From the NCBI RefSeq assembly GCF_022458985.1, contig NC_061772.1, forward strand, positions 30,557,006 to 30,621,005: a DNA stretch of 64,000 nucleotides, read 5' to 3'. Of the stretch, positions 12,600 through 25,116 are shown piece by piece; the first letter of the stretch is position 1, and each line of letters begins with the position of its first letter. The notes below the pieces were generated by a model. That model ran no database searches. It saw nothing but the letters and a program-made list of their open reading frames with translations, and was not told the DNA's origin. The DNA comes from Mugil cephalus (Eukaryota > Chordata > Actinopteri > Mugiliformes > Mugilidae). The translations under genes and the position numbers were made by a program.

Positions 12600-14064
12600 C
12601 ACGCAACGGTAAGACACAACGCATCAGCTGTGACACAACAGTCCTCTGGCTACGGGACGTCCCCATCATAACCCTATGCTCCGAGCCTAGCCTAGCCTAG
12701 CCTAGCCTAGCCTAGCTTGGCTTAGCTTGTTGCTGCTAACTAGCCAAATTACAATATTTTGCCTCTTTAAAGGAAATCTGGCCACAAAAGACTCCCAGTA
12801 ACCACTAATGAAGGCAGCGTAAGGTTTGGTTAGTTTGTTTTTCCCATCAGCTGCAGTATTTAATTACTCAGCAGGTTTTACAGTTCATACAAATAAGATT
12901 ATTTTACCTCTGAAAAGGGAATCTGGCTACAAAATATTCCAGATTACCACGACAAGAGGCTGTGTACGCACACTTAAACCATTTGCTATAATATTTAGCC
13001 TCTAGATCATCATGTGCACAATATAGAATTCATAACAATTATTATTTTAATTCAATTGCTTTACCTCGTAAAAGGTAATCATGCTTCTGGTTACTACTAA
13101 AAGAGGCAGCGTATTATAGAATCCATAAATATAACCAAACTGGCTCCATATTGCTGTGGTGCACACGGCTAATTTTGTTTTAATATCTTTATCAATACTA
13201 CTAGAGATGTTTTTCCACCTCCTTAAACAGTTTTATAAATATCTACCGTCCCAGATTCATGGCTCTGTGCAGTCGTAGACATCTAGCTAGCCTAGCCTAG
13301 CTTAGCCTCTGTAGCTTAGCTTTGATTATTTCATCTACTGAATGGGAATCTAGCGATGCAGTCCAACTAATTAGCCTGATCATCATTAAATTCTAACATT
13401 GTGCGCGTTATAAAGTCCATAAAAACTTTGATTTAAGCTCTAATTATCTGTGCGAGTCCCTCGTTAGCAGCTACAACGAGGTTTCTCTGATTTTATTTGA
13501 TAAATATAACGTGCATACGATACTAAAAATCCATCAGGATGACGCAACGAAGTCACGTGACTCATTTCCATTGCGGCCCCAATGAAGTTTATGCTCGTAA
13601 ACAGGTGCAAACATATAAAACACACAATTTCATGAAACCCAGAAAAGACACATTCTGGCCTAAGAGACATGTCATTGTCCTAATTTCCTCAGAGAAACAG
13701 ATTTGATTTCAATCACTCTCCCCTGTAGAGGAATGTTCTCCTTCCTACTTTACCTTTAATATTCAGTTGTTTCAAGCTGAAGCCATGAGTATTATTACTA
13801 TTATTACTACTATTACAACTATAACTATAACTATGACTATGACCAGCTATAGGATGATCGGATCAGATGGGGACGTCCCTTCCTGTCCTCGTAGCGTTTC
13901 GGCTCAACTGATCCTCTCTTTCCCAGCAGGAAGCAGCAGCTTTTTTCTTCTTCTTCTTCTGGAGCTTTAATAACGCACGTTTTACGCCTCTCCTCCTCCT
14001 CCTCCTCCTCCTCTCTTTCCATTTCTTCCTCCTCCATCTCAGTTTATCCTCATTATTTCTATAG
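12600..14064. other. Liprin 3' UTR or intron before the alternative last exon
   Basis: It follows the VRTYSC stop. A short CCTAG array lies at 12687-12716, and related TAGCC/TAGCT motifs recur near 13287-13320. If the exon at 14065 is used, this stretch is intron from the donor at 12378. Otherwise it is 3' UTR. No other coding signal is seen. Confidence 0.55.
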
Positions 14065-14126
14065 GTAGCCGCTGGTCCGAAGACGAAGGGGAATTCCCCG
14101 CATTCAAGACCCGGATGATGAACTGA
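14065..14126 (+). CDS. ppfia1: Candidate alternative last exon of liprin-alpha
   Basis: Acceptor TTTCTATAG precedes 14065. Joined to the donor at 12377 (phase 1), the frame stays open for 20 codons and ends in TGA at 14124-14126, giving a C-terminus containing SRWSEDEGEFPAFKTRMMN. This would replace the segment ending VRTYSC and remove the PDZ-binding end. The phase match and the non-repetitive, charged/aromatic composition support a real exon. Mammalian liprin-alpha1 is known to have splice forms that differ at the C-terminus, but whether this exon corresponds to one is inference. Confidence 0.55.
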
Positions 14127-15370
14127 AATGACACTAAAACACAAAATTAAAAAGACATTTCCTGACTCACCGATCTCAGTATCCCTAGAGGAGCCTTCCT
14201 AGATTTCTCCTTGTTTGTTCTTATATTTATGTAAACCAGCTGATTACTTTAGGATCACTATGTAACCCCTTCACCCTTCACCCGGCTCCATCTTTGCCTC
14301 TAATCCCTTTAATCGATCCACTTTTTAAAACATTTCTCCATGTTAAGCTCAGATGTATGGAACTGAATGTCTGGAGTTTGTACATTTCTACCGACAGACG
14401 TTTTTATCTAATCTTTGTTTTTTTTTGTTTGTTTTTTGTTTTTTAAATTATATATATATATATATATATAATCCTGATTCTATTGACCAGATGTATGTTT
14501 TTTTTTTTTCGTTTCCTCTCTTTTGGATTTGAGCTCTAATCAAACTTAATTTCTGCTAAAGTGACTTTGTGATATAACTTAATTCATATCCCTTTTTAAC
14601 GGTTGTAATTTTATTTGTTTTTTGTAGCTGATGATGATGATAATGAGCGTTTTGTGTAAATGCGGCTCTTTAGTGCGTTAAATTGCTGGAGGCTCAGAAA
14701 CACTGTGAGTCATCCCTCACCTTTTCTTTCTCTTTTCTCTGCGAAACCAAAACTTTTTAAAACGAATTAAAGCCATATGATATATAAATAACGTAGCTGA
14801 AACAGAGGGGGCGCTGCTGCTCCTTGATGCAAACACACTTCCAGGTTGTTTTTTTAGTTGCATGCAAAAAAAAAAAAAAAGGAAAAATACATAAAATAAA
14901 TCCACTTAACCCCCTCTCAGTATATAAATATATAAATATCCCTTTAATGAAATTCCTCACCTCTGGAGAAACACATCTGTGTGGAAACTCCTTCCAATGG
15001 ACCAACTTCACCGAGGCCTCAGTCGAACACTTTGTACTCAGATTTCATATCGAGCCTTATATCATTACTTAACTCCTCTCTTCTTATTTATTATCCACAC
15101 CTCCAGAGACACCGGTTCCTTTTTGAAAGCTTCGAGTAGAAATAGTTTTTTGTTTGTTGTTATCGTTTGTCTTTTTTTTTTTCATTTTATTTTTTATTTA
15201 GAAATTGATGCACAATGCAAATCATGTTGCTGTCGTTTTATTCCTGCTCTTCCCCGTTGAGTCGTCTTCGTGTAACAATGATGTACAGTCTGAGTACTTA
15301 TAAACTATTTTTATCACAGTATTATTTATTGCTTACTTTCAATAAAATACTGAAACTTATTTTCCACTGC
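14127..15370 (+). other. Probable 3' UTR of liprin-alpha
   Basis: AT-rich sequence with T-runs, a TA dinucleotide run near 14449-14470 and an AATAAA signal at about 15342 followed by A-rich sequence. The end of the ppfia1 transcript is most likely near 15365. No coding signal. Confidence 0.5.
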
Positions 15371-15889
15371 AGATAAAAAAAAAAAGGCTGATGCTTGGTC
15401 TTTTTCTGCTGTTGTGTTTTATTCTTGTTCTGCAAATAACAAGTGTACAGGAAAGGAAGACGAGCCCAAGAACACGTGGTTCTCCAGAAGAACCAGATGA
15501 ATGTTTAGGAACAAGTAAAAGTCCTGACAAATCCAGTAGAAACGTTGGAGCATCAGCTGATGAGAGGAAACTGGTTCTGTTCTGAATGGGATCAGATTCC
15601 TCTGAGCTGCTGCTGTAGAAACATTTAGTTGTAGTTTTTTGTCTCGTGAATCCTCGTCTGTGTTTAAATGCAGTGTTTTTCCTTTGTTCTATTTTACTCC
15701 ACGTTTCCTGGTTTTGACCAGGAAATCACTGTGAAGGCAAAACCGGTTTTTATAGTTTCACAACCTTTTACCAAAAGGAACTCTGGTGTAATTTGAGACT
15801 CGTCGACACAGGTTGAAAGTTGAGCAATGTCTACAGATTCATTTCATCCAGTGTTTTTAGTTCAGATCTTGTATTGATGATGTCAGAGT
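15371..15889. other. Intergenic sequence between ppfia1 and cttn
   Basis: No exon, repeat family or regulatory motif that I recognise. The A-run at 15374-15384 may belong to the transcript end or an old retroposed copy. Confidence 0.5.
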
Positions 15890-16210
15890 CTGAGTCTCCA
15901 GCTCGTCCCAAACATTCTCTCTGGGTTCAGGTCTGGACTCTGGTCTGGTCTCATGCTCCCTGAACCTCTTTCTCTATCTGAGCCCCATGAATCCTGGTGG
16001 TGTCGTCTTGGAATATGGAAGAACTTGCTCATTCAGTGTATTCAGGGAGTCAGCTGACCTCATTCTATGAACCTGGACCTCTAGATGTTTCCTCTGCTTG
16101 ATGCAGCCAATGATTTGACCCTTCTCCACCAGACTAACATCTTCTGTGTCTTTACACATGGTTGTTGGAGAAATGAGAAGCTCCTCGTTGCATCACCAAA
16201 AAATTTCACC
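15890..16210 (-). mobile_element. Tc1/mariner transposase remnant
   Basis: The minus strand carries a stretch like the D-D part of a Tc1-type transposase (FQDDTTRIHGAQIEKEVQ at about 15955-16010). It lies within sequence typical of a common fish Tc1-like family. The frame is broken on either side and no terminal inverted repeats are evident. It sits in the ppfia1-cttn spacer. Confidence 0.6.
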
Positions 16211-16745
16211 GTACTCTAAGAAGTTAGGAGATATTTTATAGAGTTTTTAGCTCAGAAAAACCACCTCAGTTCTGCAGTAACTGACTACAGTACGCTGTCG
16301 TGGCTATTTTTTAAATTATTTTCCTTTATTGTATTTAGTGACCGTGAATAGCTATTATATAATGTCTACTGTCCATTTTTAAATAAAGTGAGGGTCCTTA
16401 CAAGCATAACTTCAGTCCACCTAAAGCTATAATCAGGACTAATCTGAATATTATAGAAGGAGGAGGCTGTGCTATGACACTTTTAATGGATGGTAATCAA
16501 GGTTTTGGGACAGAATGCATGAATTGCTGCTCACAAACAACGTTGTGTTCGAATCCCATTTCATTAAATTTGTTTTTCTTTATGCAAAATAATGATTTGG
16601 AAATTACGTGTAACAATATAGTGATAACTGCCAAATTACATATATATAAATGTAGATTTTTTTTAAGCTGCTCTGAACTTTATTACTTTAAAAATGATTG
16701 TTATTGAACGATCTTTAATGATGGAGAAAAATAAAGTGATGGTGA
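16211..16745. other. Upstream flank of cttn
   Basis: AT-rich non-coding sequence. A stop-free 77-codon frame at 16474-16707 has no recognisable features and is probably chance. Confidence 0.5.
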
Positions 16746-16749
16746 AAGT

Positions 16750-16815
16750 CTGGGCCCCGCCCCCCTCCGCCGTGACGTCACTTACAGGGATACCAGGAGA
16801 ACCGGAAGCGCCGCG
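16750..16815 (+). promoter_or_regulatory. cttn core promoter: GC box, CRE, ETS site
   Basis: A GC box (CCCCGCCCCC, about 16755-16765), a full palindromic CRE TGACGTCA (16773-16780) and an ETS-type ACCGGAAGCG (16801-16810) lie directly upstream of the presumed first exon. There is no TATA box, as expected for a broadly expressed CpG-rich promoter. The start site is inferred to lie near 16800. Confidence 0.6.
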
Positions 16816-17005
16816 GGATCGGAGCAGGGAGCGCTACTAGCCGAAGCTAGCCGAAAGTAGCCGAAGCTAGCCGTAACCGAGCGGACCCCACGGACACCGC
16901 GTCTCTGTCAGAGCCGCAGCGACCCCTCAAACGGCCTGCTACCCACCGGGGACGTGTTACCGCTTTAGTTTCTACACTCCATCTGATCGGAGCTACTTCG
17001 TTCGG
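16811..17005 (+). other. cttn: cttn exon 1, 5' UTR
   Basis: GC-rich non-coding exon ending at a GTGAGT donor (17006). It contains repeated TAGCCGAAGC-type units at 16837-16875. The start is not fixed by sequence. Confidence 0.55.
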
Positions 17006-18819
17006 GTGAGTTTTTAAAGGCGCCAGAGGAGGATTTTATTAAAAGCGGCTAGTCATTCCAGTGGGAATGGTTAGCTTTAGCCATGTAGCTAGTTAGCTCC
17101 ATGGAGCAGGAAATACCAGAGCCAGACTGACACTGACTCACTGTGAACAGGCTTCAGCTTTTATTTTTTTTATTTAATCTCTCATTCACGTGTTTTAAAA
17201 CTATCGGCCCCTTCGCATTGAAGTCTCAGGTGTTAACACATAAACGGGTTTGACCCAGATTTAAGGAATTAAAGGAGTCTGTGGAGGTTCTCAGTCATCC
17301 AGGTCCTGGTTTATCCAAACACCGTTTAAAAAAAAGCTGCTGGGCTTAAGAAGTGGATTCGGATGTAATTAAAAGGAGAACTCCTCCTTATCTGGTGTAG
17401 TTTCCACCGACTCCTCTTCCTCTAATTTGGGCAGAAAGAGGAGATTAGAACCTGGGTGTGGTTGGGAAGTAACGCACCTCCAGGGCTGGGACCTGGGACA
17501 GCTGCTTCCTGGTCCTGGTCCTGGTCCTGGTCCTGGGTCTGGGTCTGGGGAGGTGAAGAGGGGCAGCCACGTCTCCTGCAGCCCCTGGTGATTGAATCCA
17601 GATGCGGAGGCTGGCACAGGAGGCACAGGAAGCCCTGGTTCCACTGGCACCGATGATTTATTCTGGTTTTAAGACCAAAACAACATGGAAACACGCACAA
17701 ATATGAAGATTCACACAACCACAAACAGCTGTTACCTCTGTAGACCCACGGTTCAGGGACCGGTTCCAGCCCAGCACCATCTATCTGGACTAAATTTGTT
17801 TTTTTCCTCATGACGGGGGAATTTATGATTATTCATTTATAGATTAGGGACAGTTAATCAACATTGATGCATTAGTTATCAGCTCAAATGCTAAATTTCA
17901 GTCACAGACACAGAAGACTTTAACACAACAACCACACAATAGACAATAACAGAACCAGACACAGGTAGACAGCGTCAAAACAAACCACAAATGACTCAGA
18001 CAATATCGTGGCAAAACATTTGACCTACAATTATAAAGAAGAAACATTTAATGGACCAATAACGCTGAGAGTTTCATCAGATAAAGAAAACTATCAAGAC
18101 GGTGTGGCTGCATGTCTGGTTTATTTTTAACCAGTGTTTGAGATTTTTTTTTTTAAAGTAAGGAGTTGTCACAGTTTCAGATGTGTGGTGGTTCCTCTTA
18201 CAAGTAAAACCATTCGGGAGAGTTTAGTCCTGCACCTGAAATAACAGTAAATAATCTAAAAGTCTTTTAAAATCCAGGTCTGGATGGGTCTAAGATGAAT
18301 AAATAGCCAGATAACAAACCTTACTCTATGTCTCTGTGGTGCACAGCTCTAATGTACAATTTACAATCTTTATTTTCCAGCTAGATTCGACTAGAGATCC
18401 CTCTGGTTCTAGACTAGCTCAGCTTGTAGCTACTACTTGTCTTGGCCAAATATGGGTGGTTTTACCTCATGAAAGGGAATTTATCTACTAAATACGTCTT
18501 AAATTTCCCCCGTGGATCATTAAAGCCACTTAAACCATCACCCGTTCTGTTTAGCCTCCACTGAAACAGATGCTGCCATTGTGCACGTTGTAGAATCCTG
18601 CAGAATATTGTTATTGCCGTCACGTTGCTGTAGCGGCTGCAGTAAGTAACTAACCAGCTAACAAACTTAAGGATCTTTACTGAATGACTCTGTGGTGTAG
18701 AGTCAGTGTGAAGCTGTACATATCTGTGTGAGAACCTAATTGACAGACTCTTGGGATTCCGGTTTTCAAACTTTTTGTTGTTTTCTTCTGCTCTTGTAAG
18801 ATAATAGTTTTTGTTTCAG
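17006..18819. other. cttn intron 1
   Basis: No exon seen. It has a CCTGGT minisatellite at 17508-17540 (which yields a chance Gly-Pro frame on the minus strand) and otherwise AT-rich sequence. Confidence 0.6.
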
Positions 18820-18844
18820 CGTGTGCGTGGTCCAGGCTCTGAAG

Positions 18845-21800
18845 ATGTGGAAGGCAGCAGCAGGACAGTCGGTCAAAGTGGCCGTGGACGAGGGAGGAGA
18901 CGACTGGGAGACCGATCCAGACTTTGAGGTATTCATTCATCTCCTCCACCACTTTGAGCGTAAACGTCTGTTCTTATTTTTTTCCTTGACGTCGTGTTCA
19001 TTGTGTTTCTGCAGAACGACCTGTCGGAGAAGGAGCAGCGCTGGGGGGCCAAGACGGTGGCCGGCTCTGGGCACCAGGAACACATCGAGTGAGGATGCAG
19101 ACGTGTTCTCACCCCAAGCAACTCAACGCAAACCCGTCTGCTTCTAACTCTGCTTTCCTTTCTCTGCGGTGCAGCATCCACCGGCTGCGTGAGACGGTGT
19201 CGACGGAGCACACCAGCCTGAAGCAGAAGGAGCTGGAGACCATGCCCAAGGCCTCGCATGGATACGGAGGGAAGTTCGGAGTCCAGCAGGATCGCATGGA
19301 CAAGGTAAGGACGACGCTGATGTCCGGCAGACAGCGGCCATTTTGGTCATCATCAGTTTATAGTAAAGTCTATAAGTCCGGTAGTGACGGGCAGCAGAAC
19401 CAACCCATAAAGATGGAAGACGCTAAACAGCACGTTGGTCCTCTCCATGGGACATTTGAGGACAAAGACACCAAGAGGGACCAGTGGAGACACATAAAGT
19501 ATCATCACACTCTGCAGGAAGGAGTTTTCTTTCCAGCTTCAAACAGCACATGAACCAAGCCAAGCATACGTTAGCCGGGGATTCTGCTAGCACTTGGGCT
19601 AACGCGGCTAACAGCTGGAGACAAACCAAGACAAACCAAGACAAAGACAAGCTGCCAATGCTGGCGGTCAGCTTCTTATTTACAATGTCAACAAGTTAGT
19701 TTGTCTCCGTAGCAACAGGGACACGTTGATGTGGACACATGCTGGTTAAAGACATGTTAAAAGTTAAGTTGTTTTGTTTTGAGTCTGTTTGCTTATGCAA
19801 AGTGACATGTGATTATTCATTCATCGATCGATCATTCGATTAATCCAGATTGATCCACAGCAGCTCTGAGATGCTGATTATTATTATTATTATTATTATC
19901 ATTTAACCAGGTGTGTCCCATTGAGAGGCCTGGTCAGTGGCAGTTCATATAGTTAAGATTCAAACAGTTTCAACACATGTTTACATTAAACGTACGCATA
20001 AAAGATACAAATAAAACTAAAAAACAAATGAAACATTTGAACTCATGAAGTGACGTGGACTTAAATTTTGGAGCAGAAAACCTGAAAGCTTCCTTCCCCC
20101 CGTCTCTGTTCTGACCTTAGAGACACTAAAATGTGAAAAGAACGGAGACTGTACGTCCTATTATTCCTGGTTCTAAAGTTCAAACCACCGGGACAGACTG
20201 GAGATGTGTTCAGGGTCCTAATGCAGCGACTGAACAGGTTCGCTACACGTTCAGCGCGTCGTGTCCTCGTGGTTTCCAGCGGTTCACATTTCATCATGGG
20301 GCGTGTTTCAACTGATGCGGAGAGAAAAAATACCTCCGCACATATTTGTGATAATCCTCCAACCAGTCAGACACTTTTAGTTGTAAACTAATTTACAACT
20401 AGGTTTACGCTTCTGTCTGTCCTGAAGCTCCGCCCCCTGGACTTCTGTCTGTCCTGAAGCTCCGCCCCCTGGACAATCTGATTGGCCCATTTTTACTGGA
20501 GAAGAATAGTTTCTGCTTCCTTCCTTACATACTTTCTTCTTTCTGTGCTTCCTTACATACTCAGTTCTATTCTCTCTTCCTTCCTTCCTTTCCTACTTCC
20601 TTACTTCCTCCCTTTCTTGCATATTTACTTTCTTTACTTTCTTTTTGTCCCTACTTCATTTCCTACTTCCTTCCTTCCATACTTCAGTCATCATCCCTTC
20701 CTTTCTTTCTTATTTACTTCCTCCATTTCCTACTTCCTTCCTTCCTCCTGTTGTTACTTCCTTCCCACATACTTCCTTGCCTCCTTCTTCCTTCCTTCCT
20801 TCCTTACATATTTTCTTGCCTCCTTCTTCCTTCCTTCCTTCCTTCCTTCCTTCCTTCCTTCCTTCCATGCTTCCGTCTTTTCCTCCTCCCTCCCTTCCTC
20901 CCTGTTTTATTTGTCGTCTCCTCAGCGTTGTGCGTTTGTGTCTCCACAGTCGGCCGTGGGTCACGACTACCAGAGCAAGTTGTCCAAGCACTGCTCCCAG
21001 ACGGACACGTCCAAGGGCTTCGGGGGGAAGTTTGGAGTCCAGGCGGACCGCGTTGACCAGGTACGTCCACCTGAGGACGGCTGATGAGGACGATGTCTCC
21101 AGGAAACTGTCCTCTCCTCCTAAACGGTGTCGTCGTCGTTGTTGTTGTCGTTGTTTGTCCTTTCTATCTGGGGTCCCACACCACCATCCACCAATAGAGA
21201 TCTCTACTCCTCCTCTTCTTTCTCTTCTCCTTTTACTTCATCCTCCTCTTTCTTCTTGGGTTTTTTTACAGGGAGCTGGTTTTGGTAAATAAGCTTCTAA
21301 ACATGGGTCAGAGGAATATTTACTATTATATTTGAAATTTGGTCCAATTTGCTTTCGCACCAAGAAAAAAGCAAAAAAACAAACAAACATTAAATTCATT
21401 AAATTGAATTTAAATAGAGGAAACTTAAGGCTTTTATACGTGTAACTTCCTAAATAAAGTACCGGTTTAAATAACTCTCTCTCTGTGGTTGCAGTCGGCC
21501 GTCGGCTTCGAATACGCCGGGAAGACGGAGAAACACGCGTCACAGAAAGGTAACGATTTTCACACGTCTGCTCGGCCTCAGTTCACTCATCTCTGACTGG
21601 AGCCGATCAAGAGCTAAGTTAAAAGGTTTAAAGGAGTTTGACCATTACATCACGTATCGGAGTTCCACTTACAGAAGTCGTAAAAACAAGATGGCCGCCC
21701 CCATGAAAGCTCTGGCCTTGTCCCAGTATAAAAAAAATCTTGATATTAGTTGCAAATGAACAGAACATTATTTACAGACCACACAAGGCAGAAAATTATA

Positions 21801-24800
21801 AAAATATATTATATTTTTATATTATAAAATTTTTTCATATATATTATATTTTTATGTTTTAATCATAGAAAAAAATCCATTATTCCCAGTTTACCAGGCT
21901 AATGTTTTTAGCCGTTGTTAGCGCGACATGTGGCTTGAAAAACTTCAATTACACTGTAACAGAATTTCAACATATGTATGTGGAAGAATAATACAGAGCA
22001 ACAACAACTAATCAGAAGTGATAATAAAGAGAATATTGCAGCTTCTATGACTGTTTACACATGGGGACGGGGCGGCCATCTTGGAAACTCACCTCAGGTG
22101 TAGTCAAGATTTTTGCTACACCTACGAGTTTCTGAGTAGAAAATCCGACTTCCAACTACGAGTGGAACGCACCATGTTGTGTTCTGAGGCTGCATTTCTG
22201 TCGCCCCTTTTATATTTTGTGTTGCGATCATCCCGCCACATTTAGCCATGAACTTTTGCTCCAGTTCCAAAGTTTCAGTGTTTTTATTATTTTTCCTTCT
22301 GCTTCACCTGATCTGAAACACAAGAGTCCTCCGCTGGATTTAAAAGACAAATAAAGACGATAGCAGTAGTAATTTGGAACTGGGCCGCTCCATGTCCACT
22401 GTCGCTGCCATGCTGCTTCACCCTTGACCTTTCACCCCCCCTCCTCCCCCCTCCCTCCCTGCTTTGCTGTGTGTAGACTACACCACTGGGTTTGGGGGGC
22501 GCTATGGAGTGCAGGCAGACCGCGTCGACCAGAGCGCGGTGGGCTTCGATTACCAGGGAAAAACCGAGAAACACGAGTCCCAGAAAGGTTTGTTGGAGAC
22601 TCCCCCGAACTAACCCAGAGAAAATACTAACGACACAAACGAGAAGGCCTCGCTATGTGAGCTCAGCTTCACGCAGGTCCTGACACATCTTGTTATTTTG
22701 CAGTTCCTCCTTCATTCCTCAGTCTTTGCCTGCTCATGTGCCGTTCATTACCTTCTCTTATCAGGAGATTTCTGTGAATGGATGGTGCAGATGTTCTGAA
22801 TTATTATAGAGCTTCATTTAGCACTTTGTTTTTAAAGCCTCTAAATAAACTAGATCTTTGTTAAAATACTCACTACTTCATGTCGTCACTGAGGTTTTTG
22901 CTTCTCCTCTTCCTGCACTAACTTTGTGTCTCTGTTGTCACTTTCCCGTCTGTCTTCTGTCTCGGCTGTTGGCAGATTACGCCAAAGGCTTTGGCGGAAA
23001 GTTCGGCGTGGAGACGGACAAGGTGGACAAGAGCGCCGTGGGCTTCGAGTACCAGGGGAAGACGGAGCGGCACGAGTCTCAGAAAGGTCAGAGCTGCTGG
23101 ATTGATTTAAAATCTGATTTAAAACCTGCAGCAGAAAGACCAGGTGGTTTTCTTGGTAAACTCATTCCCAGATGTTCTGCTGACGTGTTGTTGGTACATT
23201 TTACGTGTCCAGAGGCTCTGAATGAGACACACCCTCCGTTCCTACCTGCCGCTACTTGCCCGACAAACCTGCAACTCTTAGCAGATAAGAGCTGCTGTTA
23301 CCCACAATGCACCTGGCTGTGTTTGCAGTTTGCATGCCAGGTAAAGGTGCACGGTGTGATAACTGGGTCACATGTTCTGATAACCTGAAAGCTGCATTCA
23401 CTGAAGGTCGAAAAACTAAAATTCATCCGACTCCAACTTGTTAAAGGACACAGAGGAAAGACTGAGGGGAGGATACGAGCTGTGGTACAGGTTCACTAAT
23501 TGACTTATTTATTTTTAATAGAGGTCGGACTCAATAAAAACAAAAACGAACCAAATTAATTAGAGGCTTTGTAATTAATTTATCTCGATTAATATTAACA
23601 TTTTTTAATTTAAATGGATTTTAGTGGACGACTGATTTAAAATAACAGACACAGACACTAACCTTGTAAAACTCAAGATCTTTTAATGTTGAATGGAAAA
23701 ATGCATTTAATTGCATTTCAGTCGAAAACTTTGACATTTACTTTTTCAGAACAGTGTTGACTTTAAATGGTAAAAAAAAAAATAAAAACATAAAAATTCT
23801 ACTTTCTTTTTCTGGTAAAACAACCTCAAACAGCAACGCAACTTTCACCTCATTCCTCCGTTAGCTGCTGTTAGCCATTAGCTGTTAGCCATTAGCCGTT
23901 AGCCATTAGCCGAGCTGTGATGAGTGCAATGTGTGGAATGCAAACTGCAATTAAATGCGTTAATTATTTGTAATTATTCATCATAATTAACACGTTAAGT
24001 CCCGCCCCTAATTTTTTAAATATATGCAGTTTCCCGTATCCTTGGTTTTTAAATCTCGTGAGGTCTCAGATTGAGTTTCAAGAAAGAAAGAGGAGAAACT
24101 CGGAGGGAAGAGACTGAGGAAAATAGCAGAAACCTCTGGAAGCAATGACGAAGTCAGTTTAATGAAGGGACTGAGCAGAATAGTTTGTGAAGTCAGCTGC
24201 TCTGCTTGGTTTTCATTCCTCAGCAGAAACTTGAAGCTTTCATGTCTTTTTTTTTTTCTCTGCAGACTATGTGAAGGGCTTCGGAGGAAAGTTCGGGGTG
24301 CAGACGGACAGGCAGGATAAATCCGCTCTGGGATGGGACCACCAGGAGAAGCTGCAGCTCCACGAGTCCCAGAAAGGTACCGGAGCTTCGTTCCTTCAGG
24401 TTTTAGGGGATTTTTTTTAGTTTCAATATAATAACTGTTCCATTGTGATCAGACCTCGGTCTTTACAGCGGCGTCTCGGCTCTGAACCTTTGTTCCTCCT
24501 CAGTTGCAGCGGTCCACGCTCTGATGTGGTTTCACTGTGGCTTCACTGTGGTTTTTAGAACTTCCTCAATCTAAATACAAAAAAAAAATGTTCAGACAGA
24601 GGAAGTGAAACCACAGCTTTGATTTATATTTGCATGTCGGCTGCTGCAGCAGTTTAACAGCATCCAGAGTCAGAACTAGAGGAGTTCAGATTGTTGTGGA
24701 AGCTGTGAATTTAAAATCTGCCTTTTATTTCCACGTGTTTTAAGTTTCTGTGTTTCCCTTCACACCTATAAAAAAAAAAACCTGTAAATACATAAATACC

Positions 24801-25082
24801 TGCAGAGAGAAAGAAATGTCTATGCTAACACTAGTAGCCAGACTGATCCGGCTGCTTCAGTGCCAGTGAGTTTCTAATTAGCTTAGCCTCCTTAGCTCTA
24901 TTGTTGCATGGATGGACGTGAACCTTCAAAATGTCTAAGGACAAAAGTTTGTCCGGACTGATCAACCTGCAACAAGGAGGAAACACCTGGAATAAGGTTC
25001 AACATCTGACCAACATAGCATTTTATTAAAAGACCAGAAATAAAGCGTCTTTGATATTATTATTATTGTTATTAGTGTTGTT

Positions 25083-25116
<34 letters not shown>

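Noticed and set aside
20482-21292. Overlapping 200-215 codon frames across the TTCC array
   Set aside because: Repeat-driven frames running into the true cortactin exon 20950-21060; only the latter is supported by splice sites and homology.
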